From Ignavibacteriota bacterium (GTDB lineage Bacteria; Bacteroidota; Ignavibacteria; Ignavibacteriales; Melioribacteraceae), in the NCBI GenBank assembly GCA_002746605.1, contig PDPT01000027.1:1-44351 (forward strand): a stretch of 44,351 bases of DNA, read 5' to 3'. Made by a program: the position numbers and the translations under genes. Below, in pieces: positions 36,214-44,059 of this stretch; the stretch's first letter is position 1, and the number at the start of each line of letters is the position of its first letter. The notes beneath the pieces were generated by a model. The model did not search any database, was not told the origin of the DNA, and was given only the letters and a program-made list of their open reading frames with translations.

Positions 36214-36654
36214 ATGTATATACAAAACAACATAAATAGTGATACTCTTAAGGTTGTAGTTGATAGTCTTAAAAATGCAGCTCAAGAAGAACACACTTTT
36301 TCAAACCTAAGTTTTAACATTTCTAACATAGGAATGAATGAAGCTGTACTTACAGTTTTAGGATACGGAATAGTTTTTCTAGCTCTTGTAGTTTTATTTT
36401 TGTTTTTCAATAATCTTGCAAAAGCAATTTCTGCTTTTCGAAAACGAAAATTAAAAAGCATAGGTAAACATGTGCAGGCTGCTAAAGATGACGTTACCGG
36501 AGAAACTGCTGCCGCAATTTCCATGGCATTATCATTACACTTTAGAGAAATTCACGATTACGAAAACACGATAATTACAATAAAAAAAGTTCAAAGTACT
36601 TACTCACCGTGGAATTCTAAATTGTATGGATTGAGACAGTACCCAAACCGCTAA
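36214..36654 (+). CDS. OadG/MmdD-like small subunit of the Na+-pumping decarboxylase
   Basis: 146 residues. One membrane helix lies at about 50-68 (VLGYGIVFLALVVLFLFF), followed by a basic stretch (NNLAKAISAFRKRKLK) and a cytosolic tail with ETAAAISMALSLHF, the usual OadG/MmdD pattern. The 45-residue N-terminal arm before the helix is longer than in many OadG proteins and would be extracytoplasmic. This subunit anchors and assembles the complex. GGAG precedes the ATG, and the gene sits between the carboxyltransferase and the biotin carrier, 13 bp from each, as expected for the operon. Confidence 0.8.
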   Translation: MYIQNNINSDTLKVVVDSLKNAAQEEHTFSNLSFNISNIGMNEAVLTVLGYGIVFLALVVLFLFFNNLAKAISAFRKRKLKSIGKHVQAAKDDVTGETAAAISMALSLHFREIHDYENTIITIKKVQSTYSPWNSKLYGLRQYPNR

Positions 36655-36667
36655 GGAGTAAAATAAA

Positions 36668-37120
36668 ATGAAAAAATTTAATTTTATTATTCGAGGTAAT
36701 AAATACAATGTTGAACTTCAAAATATAGAAGGTAATATTGCGGAAATTGAAGTTAACGGTAGTAAATACGAAGTTGAAATTGAAAAAGAAATAAAAACAT
36801 CAAAAACTCCAAAATTAGTTAGACCTCAAGTATTTCCATCTGCCGGTGGTGGAGCAAAAACAACACCAACTAGAACACAACCTACCGCTCCAAGTGGTGG
36901 TGCAAGTAAAGGTATAACTGCTCCTTTACCCGGAACAATACTTGATATTAAAGTTAAAGTTGGCGATGAAGTAAAACCCGGTGATGTGCTTTTAGTTATG
37001 GAAGCAATGAAAATGGAAAACAACATTAAAACCGATAAAGCGGGAACAATCACTAACATTAAAGTAAATACAGGAGATTCTGTACTTGAAGGTGCACTCC
37101 TGGTTGAATTAGGGAGTTAA
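36668..37120 (+). CDS. mmdC: Biotin carboxyl carrier subunit (MmdC-like)
   Basis: 150 residues in three parts: a small N-terminal domain (about 1-45), a Pro/Thr/Ala/Gly linker (about 55-80: GGGAKTTPTRTQPTAPSGG), and the biotinyl domain from about 80. VMEAMKMENNI contains the biotinylated Lys115 in the standard MKM context. It carries CO2 from the carboxyltransferase to the beta subunit. AAGGAG precedes the ATG; the stop is only 2 bp from the start of the beta-subunit gene, so translation is likely coupled. Confidence 0.93.
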   Translation: MKKFNFIIRGNKYNVELQNIEGNIAEIEVNGSKYEVEIEKEIKTSKTPKLVRPQVFPSAGGGAKTTPTRTQPTAPSGGASKGITAPLPGTILDIKVKVGDEVKPGDVLLVMEAMKMENNIKTDKAGTITNIKVNTGDSVLEGALLVELGS

Positions 37121-37122
37121 TA

Positions 37123-38280
37123 ATGGAATTTTTTGAACAATTAGTTAACGGATTTCTACAATTTTTCCAATATACCGGATTCGCAAATTTAACCTTTGGT
37201 CATGTTGTAATGATTATAGTGGGAACATTCTTTGTTTATCTCGGTATTGCAAAAGAGTACGAGCCATTATTATTAGTTCCGATTGGTTTCGGAATAATTG
37301 TAGGAAATATTCCTTTTTTGGAATCAGCAGGTTTGCAACTTGGAATCTATGAAGAAGGCAGCGTTCTAAATTATTTGTACTACGGTGTACTTAAAGGAAT
37401 CTATCCGCCTTTAATTTTCCTTGGTATCGGAGCAATGACTGACTTCTCGGCGTTACTCTCTAATCCTAAATTGATGCTGCTTGGTGCAGCCGCACAAATA
37501 GGAATTTTCTTAACATACATAACTGCTATCGCTTTAGGTTTTACAGGTCAACAAGCAGCTGCAATAGGAATTATTGGTGGTGCAGACGGACCAACAGCTA
37601 TTTTCTTATCATCAAAATTAGCTCCGCAATTATTGGGTGCAATTGCTATTGCCGCTTATTCTTATATGGCTCTGGTTCCTGTAATTCAGCCCCCGATAAT
37701 AAAATTGCTTACTTCAGAAAAAGAAAGAAAAATTAAAATGAAGCCGCCTCGTTCGGTTTCTAAAACTGAAAAGATAATTTTCCCTATAGTTGGCTTGCTG
37801 CTTACAACCTTTATTTCTCCCGGCGGGCTACCCTTACTCGGAATGCTTTTCTTTGGCAATCTTCTTAAAGAATCGGGTGTAACAAAAAGACTTTCTGATA
37901 CTGCAAGCAAACCTTTGATTGATATTGTAACAATTTTATTAGGACTTACAGTTGGTGCTTCAACACAAGCAACAACTTTTTTAACTCCTGCTTCAATATT
38001 AATTTTTGTACTTGGTGCAATTTCATTTATGATTGCAACAGCAGGCGGAGTGCTCTTTGCCAAGCTTATGAACCTTTTCTTAAAAGATGAAAATAAATTA
38101 AATCCTATGATTGGAGCTGCAGGTGTTTCTGCAGTACCTGATAGTGCAAGAGTTGTACAACATCTCGGTATTAAAGAAGACCCAACTAATTATTTGTTAA
38201 TGCACGCTATGGCTCCTAACGTTTCGGGGGTTATTGGTTCTGCTGTAGCTGCCGGTATTCTTTTAAGTTTATTGATGTAA
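37123..38280 (+). CDS. mmdB: Na+-translocating decarboxylase beta subunit (OadB/MmdB)
   Basis: 385 residues, about 9-11 membrane helices. It releases CO2 from carboxybiotin and exports Na+. The key conserved region is GIIGGADGPTAIFLSSKLAP, whose Asp binds Na+ in OadB, and the C-terminal half has GAAGVSAVPDSARVVQ and a final MAPNVSGVIGSAVAAG, all intact. GGGAG lies directly in front of the ATG, overlapping the end of the carrier gene. It is the last gene; a strong terminator follows. With mce, mmdA, the OadG-like gene and mmdC this is a complete Na+-pumping decarboxylase set, lacking only a nearby mutase. Confidence 0.95.
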   Translation: MEFFEQLVNGFLQFFQYTGFANLTFGHVVMIIVGTFFVYLGIAKEYEPLLLVPIGFGIIVGNIPFLESAGLQLGIYEEGSVLNYLYYGVLKGIYPPLIFLGIGAMTDFSALLSNPKLMLLGAAAQIGIFLTYITAIALGFTGQQAAAIGIIGGADGPTAIFLSSKLAPQLLGAIAIAAYSYMALVPVIQPPIIKLLTSEKERKIKMKPPRSVSKTEKIIFPIVGLLLTTFISPGGLPLLGMLFFGNLLKESGVTKRLSDTASKPLIDIVTILLGLTVGASTQATTFLTPASILIFVLGAISFMIATAGGVLFAKLMNLFLKDENKLNPMIGAAGVSAVPDSARVVQHLGIKEDPTNYLLMHAMAPNVSGVIGSAVAAGILLSLLM

Positions 38281-38310
38281 CACAAACTGGAATAAATTTA
38301 AATTTGTCTG

Positions 38311-38343
38311 AAGCTCTGCTATTTATTTAGCAGAGCTTTTTTT
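38311..38343 (+). terminator. Rho-independent terminator of the decarboxylase operon
   Basis: A 10-bp perfect stem (38311-38320 with 38329-38338, AAGCTCTGCT/AGCAGAGCTT), 8-nt loop, and a run of seven T. Confidence 0.95.
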
Positions 38344-38400
38344 ATGATTTTTTTATTAATTCTTCTTAATTTGATTTATTAAATTTAATGAGAATGAATA

Positions 38401-40434
38401 ATGAAAAAAACTTTACTTGGAATATTATTTCTTACAAATATTATTTTTTCGCAACAGACACAACATGACTGCTCCAGAGGAAAAATAGAACAATTAAAAA
38501 AATTGAATAAAATTTTTGCAATAAATTATTCCGGTGATTCAAATATTGATGTAACTTATTACAAGTTAGACTTAAATATTTCTTACGATAACCAAAAAAT
38601 TAATGGTATAGTTACGATAAGTGCAATTAGTGAGACAGATAATTTAAGTTCAATTTTCTTGGATCTCCAAAATCATTTTACTGTTGATAGTGTAAAAGTT
38701 AACAACATAACAGTTAATGATACTTTGTATTCTGATAGACTACATATTACACTTGATAAAATATATAACTCTAATGAAATGATAAAAATGGAAATTGCTT
38801 ATCATGGCACTCCCGGTAATTCCGGTTTTGGAAGTTTTAAATTTTCTGACCACAACGGAGAGAAAGCTATTTGGACACTTAGCGAACCATTTGGAGCAAG
38901 TGATTGGTGGCCATGTAAAGATACTCCCGCCGATAAAGCTGATTCATCTGATGTTTGGGTAACTGCAGATTCATTTTTTGTTTCTGTCTCTAACGGTATT
39001 TTAACAGATGAAATTATTAACGAAGACGGAACTAAAACTTACAAGTGGAAGAACAGCTATCCTATTGCAAATTATTTAATTTCGCTTACCATGACAAATT
39101 ATAAACTTTACAAAACAAGTTTTGAATATGAAACTGGCAAATTTATGCCGGTTGTACATTATAATTATCCTGAAAACTTCAATAAAATTAGAAAAGATGA
39201 CTTAGACAAAACTATAGATATGTTGACTTTCTTCAGTGAAGTTTACGGAGAATATCCTTTTATAAAAGAAAAATATGGACACGCTGAGTTTGGCTGGGGC
39301 GGTGGAATGGAACATCAAACAATTTCTTCTATGGGTAGTTTCGGTGAAAGTATTACCGCTCATGAACTTGCACATCAATGGTTTGGTGATAAAGTAACTT
39401 GCAAGACATGGAAAGATATTTGGGTTAACGAAGGGTTTGCAACTTATTCCGAGGCTCTTTATGCCGAGCATGCACACGGCTTAGAGAAATACTTTGAAAT
39501 TATTGCCACCGATCTTGAGTTTGCCAAACAAGCTGTTGGTTCAATCTATGTTAATAATGATAAAGCAGTTGACGAAATATTTAATTACTATAGAACGTAT
39601 GCAAAAGGTTCTGCGGTTTTACATATGCTGCGTAAAGTTTTGAATGATTCTACATTCTTTAATTCTTTGAAAGCTTACTTAAATAACCCTGAATATGCTT
39701 ACAATGTTGCAACAATAAGAAATTTTCAAGCAATTTGTGAAAAAGTCTCAGGCAAGGATTTATCCTATTTTTTTGATGAATGGTTGTTTGGTGAAAATTA
39801 TCCGAAGTATAATTTGGATTGGTCATCAAATAAACTGACTGACAATAAATTTACTGTTAGTTTAACTTTAACGCAAACTGAAAATACTAATCCTAAATTT
39901 TTTACAATGCCTATAGATTTTAAGATCTATTCTTCCAATGGTGATACAACTGTAACACTTTTTAATAATCAACAAGAACAAACATTCAAAATAACAACCA
40001 AAAATAAACCTGATAGCGTAAAATTAGATCCAGAAAATTGGATACTAAAAAGTATAGAAAGTTTTACATCCTTAGAACAAGAAGATAAAAAAATTACAAC
40101 GGAATTTTTACTTACTCAAAACTATCCAAATCCGTTTAATCCTGTAACAACAATAAATTACACAATACCTAATGCAAATGTTATTGCAAATGAAATGAAG
40201 AAATCTGACAAGACTGCTTCGAGAAATTTATTCTCTCGTAATTACGCAAGCAAAGTAACCTTAAAAGTTTATGATGTTCTGGGAAGAGAAATAAAAACAC
40301 TTGTAAACAAAATTCAAAATCCTGGTAATTACAGCATTAAATTTAATGCCGCTAATTTACCAAGTGCAATTTACTTCTATAGATTACAAGCAGATAATTT
40401 TGTTACAACAAAAAAAATGATTTTGCTCAAGTAA
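38401..40434 (+). CDS. M1 family aminopeptidase exported by T9SS
   Basis: 677 residues. Residues 1-18 are a signal peptide (FLTNIIFS then QQ). An M1 N-terminal beta domain follows (VTYYKLDLNISYDNQ). The active site shows GGGMEHQTISSM, the exopeptidase motif variant, then HELAHQWFG with zinc ligands His321 and His325 and Glu344 in WVNEGFATYSEALYAE. FFDEWLFGENYPKY lies near residues 457-470. The chain ends with a T9SS sorting domain from about 572 (QNYPNPFNPVTTINYTIPN), ending KKMILLK. A 24-residue insert splits this sorting domain in frame (see 40177-40248). It would trim peptides outside the cell. No ribosome binding site is evident before the ATG. Confidence 0.93.
   Translation: MKKTLLGILFLTNIIFSQQTQHDCSRGKIEQLKKLNKIFAINYSGDSNIDVTYYKLDLNISYDNQKINGIVTISAISETDNLSSIFLDLQNHFTVDSVKVNNITVNDTLYSDRLHITLDKIYNSNEMIKMEIAYHGTPGNSGFGSFKFSDHNGEKAIWTLSEPFGASDWWPCKDTPADKADSSDVWVTADSFFVSVSNGILTDEIINEDGTKTYKWKNSYPIANYLISLTMTNYKLYKTSFEYETGKFMPVVHYNYPENFNKIRKDDLDKTIDMLTFFSEVYGEYPFIKEKYGHAEFGWGGGMEHQTISSMGSFGESITAHELAHQWFGDKVTCKTWKDIWVNEGFATYSEALYAEHAHGLEKYFEIIATDLEFAKQAVGSIYVNNDKAVDEIFNYYRTYAKGSAVLHMLRKVLNDSTFFNSLKAYLNNPEYAYNVATIRNFQAICEKVSGKDLSYFFDEWLFGENYPKYNLDWSSNKLTDNKFTVSLTLTQTENTNPKFFTMPIDFKIYSSNGDTTVTLFNNQQEQTFKITTKNKPDSVKLDPENWILKSIESFTSLEQEDKKITTEFLLTQNYPNPFNPVTTINYTIPNANVIANEMKKSDKTASRNLFSRNYASKVTLKVYDVLGREIKTLVNKIQNPGNYSIKFNAANLPSAIYFYRLQADNFVTTKKMILLK
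40177..40248 (+). repeat. 72-bp palindromic interspersed repeat inserted in frame in the M1 peptidase gene
   Basis: Exactly 72 bp (24 codons, NVIANEMKKSDKTASRNLFS then RNYA) interrupt the sorting domain; without them it reads TIPNASKVTLKVYD. The direct repeat GCA lies at both junctions (40174-40176 and 40246-40248). The sequence resembles a degenerate copy of the widespread repeats of the type CATTGCGAG..GAAGCAATC..GATTGCTTCG..CTCGCAATGACG: it has TTATTGCAAATGAAATGAAG, AAATCTGACAAGACTGCTTC and CTCTCGTAATTACG in that order, and the ends are partly complementary. No second copy was noticed in this window. Confidence 0.6.
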
Positions 40435-40831
40435 GTCTTTATATAATTCTGTGCCCTTTGAAGAGAGTAACTTTTAACTATAAAGAGGCACAGAAAGAAA
40501 TAACGACATAGAACAAATTCTAATAGAACTAATATTATATGATGCTAAAAATCAATGATAAAGACTTTTAAATTTTGTTCTTGATTTGTTACTTATAAAG
40601 TAAAGATTTATTTTTTTTAATTGCAATATTATTATGAAAAAAGTAAATTGTAAATAAAATTGTGTTTAATCTCAGAGCAAGCTCCAGACTATTACCTATA
40701 CAGCAACTTTCAATGGAACAATCTGTGACAAATTAAACTACATTTCTCGTTAGCTATAAAGCGGAGCCCAAAGGAAGATTAAATACATCAGAAAAAAATA
40801 ACTTCAATCTAATCTTAAAAAAGGAGAAAAT
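40435..40831. other. Spacer between the M1 peptidase and acs
   Basis: About 400 bp without a supported gene. A weak 11-bp interrupted hairpin (40449-40459 with 40482-40493, CTGTGCC/GGCACAG outer arms, long loop) just after the M1 gene could act as a terminator but lacks a T tract. AAGGAG at 40820-40825 is the acs ribosome binding site; no promoter stands out. Confidence 0.4.
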
Positions 40832-42871
40832 ATGAGTACCGATGAAAAGAAAAAAAATGAAGATAATGTATCTGAATCCCAAATAGCTGTTCACTGGAAA
40901 GAAGAAGATTATTTTGAACCTTCCAAAGAATTTACCAAACAGGCAAATTTAACAGATGAAAATGTACTGAAAAAATTCGGAGAAGATAATTTTCCTGAGT
41001 GCTTTAGAGAATATAGCAATATGCTCGACTGGGATAAAGATTTTGATACAATTCTTGATTCAAGCAATCCTCCTTTTTTTAAGTGGTTTGTTGGAGGCAA
41101 ATTAAATGCTTGTTACAATTGTGTTGATAGACACCTTGATAAATATAAAAACAAAACCGCTATTCATTTTGTTCCGGAACCTGAAGACGAGCTAATTACT
41201 CACATAACTTACCAAGAACTTTACGTAAAAGTAAACGAATTTGCAGCCGTGTTAAAAGATTATTGCGGATTAAAAGCTGGTGATACCGTTACATTGCATA
41301 TGCCTATGATTCCTGAACTTGTTATTACTATGCTTGCTTGTGCAAGAATTGGTGTCATACATTCTCAGGTTTTTTCGGGATTCTCAGGGAAAGCTTGTGC
41401 GGATAGAATAGTAGATGCAAAAAGTAAATTCTTAATTACTGCCGATGCTTATTATCGTAACGGTAATTTATTGAATCATAAAGAGAAAGCTGATATTGCT
41501 CTAAAATTTGCTAAAGAAGAAGGACAAGAAGTTGAAAAAGTTTTAATATGGCAAAGATACCCGGGCAAATATTCAAGCAAAACTCCCATTGTTGAAGGAC
41601 GTGATATTTTTGTTAACGACCTCCTTAAAGATTATTATCACAAAAAAGTTAAACCAGTAAGCATGAATTCGGAAGATACACTTTTTTTGATGTACACTTC
41701 GGGAACAACAGGAAAACCCAAAGGAGCACAACACTCAATCGGTGGTTACTTGGCTTATGTAACTGGAACTTCAAAATATATTCAAGATATACAACCTGAA
41801 GATGTTTATTGGTGTATGGCCGATATCGGCTGGATTACCGGACATTCTTACATTGTTTACGGTCCTCTTTCTCTCGGGGCTTCACAAGTACTTTTTGAAG
41901 GTGTTCCGACTTATCCCGATGCAGGAAGACCTTGGCGTATTGCAGAAGAACTCGATGTAAATATTTTTCATACTTCTCCAACAGCAATTAGAGCATTAAG
42001 AAGAGTCGGGGCAGATGAGCCGGCAAAGCATAATTATAAATTTAAACACATGACAACCGTAGGTGAACCCATCGAACCAAATGTGTGGCGATGGTTCTAT
42101 GAAGTTGTCGGTAAAAATAATGCAGTTATTGTTGATACTTGGTGGCAGACGGAAACAGGTGGATTTTTATGCTCTACAATTCCCGGCTTACACAAAATGA
42201 AACCGGGCAGTGCTGGACCCGGGGTACCGGGAATTTATCCTGCAATTCTTGATGAAGAAGGTGAACCGCTTCCAAAAGGATGCGGTAAAGCAGGCAACAT
42301 TGTAATTAGAAACCCCTGGCCTGGCAGAATGCTCACAATCTGGGGAGATAACGAAAGATTTAAGAGACAATATTACCAAAGATATTGTAAAGACAAAAAC
42401 AGTAAAGATTGGAAAGACTGGCCCTATTTTGCTGGCGATGGAGCCGTAGAAGCACCTGACGGTTATTTTAGAATTCTCGGGAGAATAGATGATGTAATTA
42501 ATGTTGCAGGACACAGACTCGGAACAAAGGAACTTGAGTCCGCAGCACTTATGGTAGATGAAGTTGGCGAATCTGCCGTTGTTGCTGTTCCCGATCCTAT
42601 CAAAGGTGTTAAACCTCATGTTTTCGTTTCACTAAAACCCGGATTTGAAGCATCTAAGGAATTAGAACAAAAAATTTCTGATACAATTGCAAGTGAAATT
42701 GGACCTATAGCAAAACCGGGCAGAGTTTGGATTGTTCCCGATATGCCAAAGACTCGTTCAGGAAAAATTATGAGAAGAGTACTTGGTTCAATAGCTTCGG
42801 GACAAGATACCGGAGATGTAACTACCCTTGCTAATCCGCAAATTGTTGACGATATAAAGAAACTTTATTAA
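40832..42871 (+). CDS. acs: Acetyl-CoA synthetase
   Basis: 679 residues, slightly longer than E. coli Acs (652) through an N-terminal extension. It makes acetyl-CoA from acetate via acetyl-AMP. LFLMYTSGTTGKPKGAQHS is the P-loop; VDTWWQTETGG carries the Trp that limits the acyl pocket to acetate; RILGRIDDVINVAGHRLGT is the hinge; and PKTRSGKIMRR near the C-terminus has the catalytic Lys that is acetylated in regulated enzymes. All are intact. AAGGAG precedes the ATG. It is a single-gene unit with its own terminator. A regulatory acetyltransferase is not in the window. Confidence 0.97.
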   Translation: MSTDEKKKNEDNVSESQIAVHWKEEDYFEPSKEFTKQANLTDENVLKKFGEDNFPECFREYSNMLDWDKDFDTILDSSNPPFFKWFVGGKLNACYNCVDRHLDKYKNKTAIHFVPEPEDELITHITYQELYVKVNEFAAVLKDYCGLKAGDTVTLHMPMIPELVITMLACARIGVIHSQVFSGFSGKACADRIVDAKSKFLITADAYYRNGNLLNHKEKADIALKFAKEEGQEVEKVLIWQRYPGKYSSKTPIVEGRDIFVNDLLKDYYHKKVKPVSMNSEDTLFLMYTSGTTGKPKGAQHSIGGYLAYVTGTSKYIQDIQPEDVYWCMADIGWITGHSYIVYGPLSLGASQVLFEGVPTYPDAGRPWRIAEELDVNIFHTSPTAIRALRRVGADEPAKHNYKFKHMTTVGEPIEPNVWRWFYEVVGKNNAVIVDTWWQTETGGFLCSTIPGLHKMKPGSAGPGVPGIYPAILDEEGEPLPKGCGKAGNIVIRNPWPGRMLTIWGDNERFKRQYYQRYCKDKNSKDWKDWPYFAGDGAVEAPDGYFRILGRIDDVINVAGHRLGTKELESAALMVDEVGESAVVAVPDPIKGVKPHVFVSLKPGFEASKELEQKISDTIASEIGPIAKPGRVWIVPDMPKTRSGKIMRRVLGSIASGQDTGDVTTLANPQIVDDIKKLY

Positions 42872-42879
42872 ATGGCATC

Positions 42880-42920
42880 TAACCCCTGATTGATTTTAAT
42901 AATTAGGGGTTAATTTTTTT
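42880..42920 (+). terminator. Rho-independent terminator of acs
   Basis: An 8-bp stem (42880-42887 with 42905-42912, TAACCCCT/AGGGGTTA) with a 17-nt loop and a run of eight T after it, 8 bp past the stop. Confidence 0.85.
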
Positions 42921-42985
42921 TAACCTCAAAAAAAATAATACGGCAAAAATTTTTGCCCCTTGTTTTTTTGATTTGAAGAAAATAA

Positions 42986-43014
42986 AAAACCCTGTTTACT
43001 TTTAACAGGGTTTT
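42986..43014 (-). terminator. Terminator of the hendecad-repeat protein (bidirectional stem)
   Basis: An 11-bp perfect stem (42986-42996 with 43004-43014, AAAACCCTGTT/AACAGGGTTTT), 7-nt loop. On the minus strand it is followed by TATTTTC, about 40 bp after the stop of the gene at 43053. Confidence 0.85.
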
Positions 43015-43052
43015 AAGATTAATAATTTCCAATTTTTTTTTTGAATGAAATC

Positions 43053-43592
43053 TTAATTTTCTTTACGTTTAGCTTGTTGCTTTAATTCCTTTTCTTTCAT
43101 TTCAAATTCTTTTTCTAATGCTTCTATCTTATTTTTGTACTTACTTTTAAGCTCTTTCTTTTGCAACTCGCTTGCTTCCTCAATATCATCAATTATTCTA
43201 TCATTTTCTTGCTCTAATTTTTTAATTCGGCTTTCATTTTCTTGTTCTTTCTTTTCAATTCTTCTATCGTTCTCTTGTTCTACAACTTTAAGCAGCTTAT
43301 CATTTTCCTGCTCCATAGCTTTAATTTTTTTATCATTTTCTCGTTCGGCAGCTTTAACTTTTTTTTCATTTTCCTGCTCTAACTTTTCAATTTCTTGATC
43401 TTCTTCTATTTCCAGAGCTTCAATTTTCTTATCCAATTCCTTCTCTAATTGTTCAATAGCTTGATCTAAAGTAAGCTCTACAGAGACTTTCTTATCAGTA
43501 ATTTTCTTTTCCGTTGCTTTTTTCTCTTCTTGAGCACCGGCGATTGAAAAGAGACTAAATAGAAAAACAAGAGTTAATAAAATTCGTTTCAT
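43053..43592 (-). CDS. Exported coiled-coil protein of 11-residue repeats
   Basis: 179 residues. A signal peptide (hydrophobic 4-17, cleavage near AGAQ at 18-21) leads into an almost fully helical, highly charged mature chain. Residues 50-137 are eight consecutive 11-residue units, for example ERENDKKIKAM, EQENDKLLKVV and EQENDRRIEKK. An 11-residue period gives a hendecad coiled coil, nearly straight or slightly right-handed, not the usual heptad. The C-terminal 40 residues are a Lys/Glu-rich helix that ends QQAKRKEN. No family is recognised; a periplasmic spacer, tether or scaffold is plausible. AAGGAGGA is ideally placed before the ATG, so it may be highly expressed. Confidence 0.85.
   Translation of the reverse strand: MKRILLTLVFLFSLFSIAGAQEEKKATEKKITDKKVSVELTLDQAIEQLEKELDKKIEALEIEEDQEIEKLEQENEKKVKAAERENDKKIKAMEQENDKLLKVVEQENDRRIEKKEQENESRIKKLEQENDRIIDDIEEASELQKKELKSKYKNKIEALEKEFEMKEKELKQQAKRKEN
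43182..43445 (-). repeat. Eight tandem 33-bp (11-codon) units
   Basis: Within the gene at 43053-43592. Each 33-bp unit encodes one 11-residue repeat of the form E-x-E-N-[D/E]-[K/R]-x-[I/V/L]-x-x-x; the six units of residues 72-137 are the closest copies and the two before them (50-71) are more diverged. No unit is broken by an insertion or deletion. Confidence 0.85.
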
Positions 43593-44059
43593 GATTCCTC
43601 CTTATTTGGGTTTTTAATTTACTACTAATCTATCTGAATTCTTTAACAAATGCAATTAAAAAAATTTTGCCATATAATATCTTAACATTTAGTTAAAGAA
43701 TTGTTCCAATCTTTATAAATTTAGAAAAGTTTATTTTTTTTAAAATTTAGATATTATATAATTTGATTAACAATGACGGAAACCTTCTCTTGAATATTCT
43801 AGACGGTCATTATTGTAAAATTTAATTAATTCGAGGACAAGATTATATTTTTGGAAAGGGGAAATAATCAAATGAGAATAACTACGAACAACTTAACATT
43901 AAAAAAGAACTATTTATAAAAGTATAGATTTTTAATATCAGAATATGAGTTAGTAAAATCTAAAAATCATTTTGAGAAGGAAATGCGATTAAAGTTAGAT
44001 AATAACAAAATACAAGAAAAAAAGATACTCATAAATTTCATGATAATTTCCCCTATAGT
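43593..44059. other. AT-rich spacer between two minus-strand genes
   Basis: About 470 bp with stops in all frames. No RNA gene or transposon end is visible. It should hold the promoter of the coiled-coil protein gene. An interrupted dyad (AATGAC at 43772-43777, GTCATT at 43806-43811) is too weak to call. Confidence 0.45.

Noticed and set aside
43771..43811. Interrupted inverted repeat CAATGAC..GTCATT upstream of the coiled-coil gene
   Set aside because: Arms of only six bases with a 28-base loop. It vaguely recalls the end of the repeat at 40177 but is not long enough to assign.
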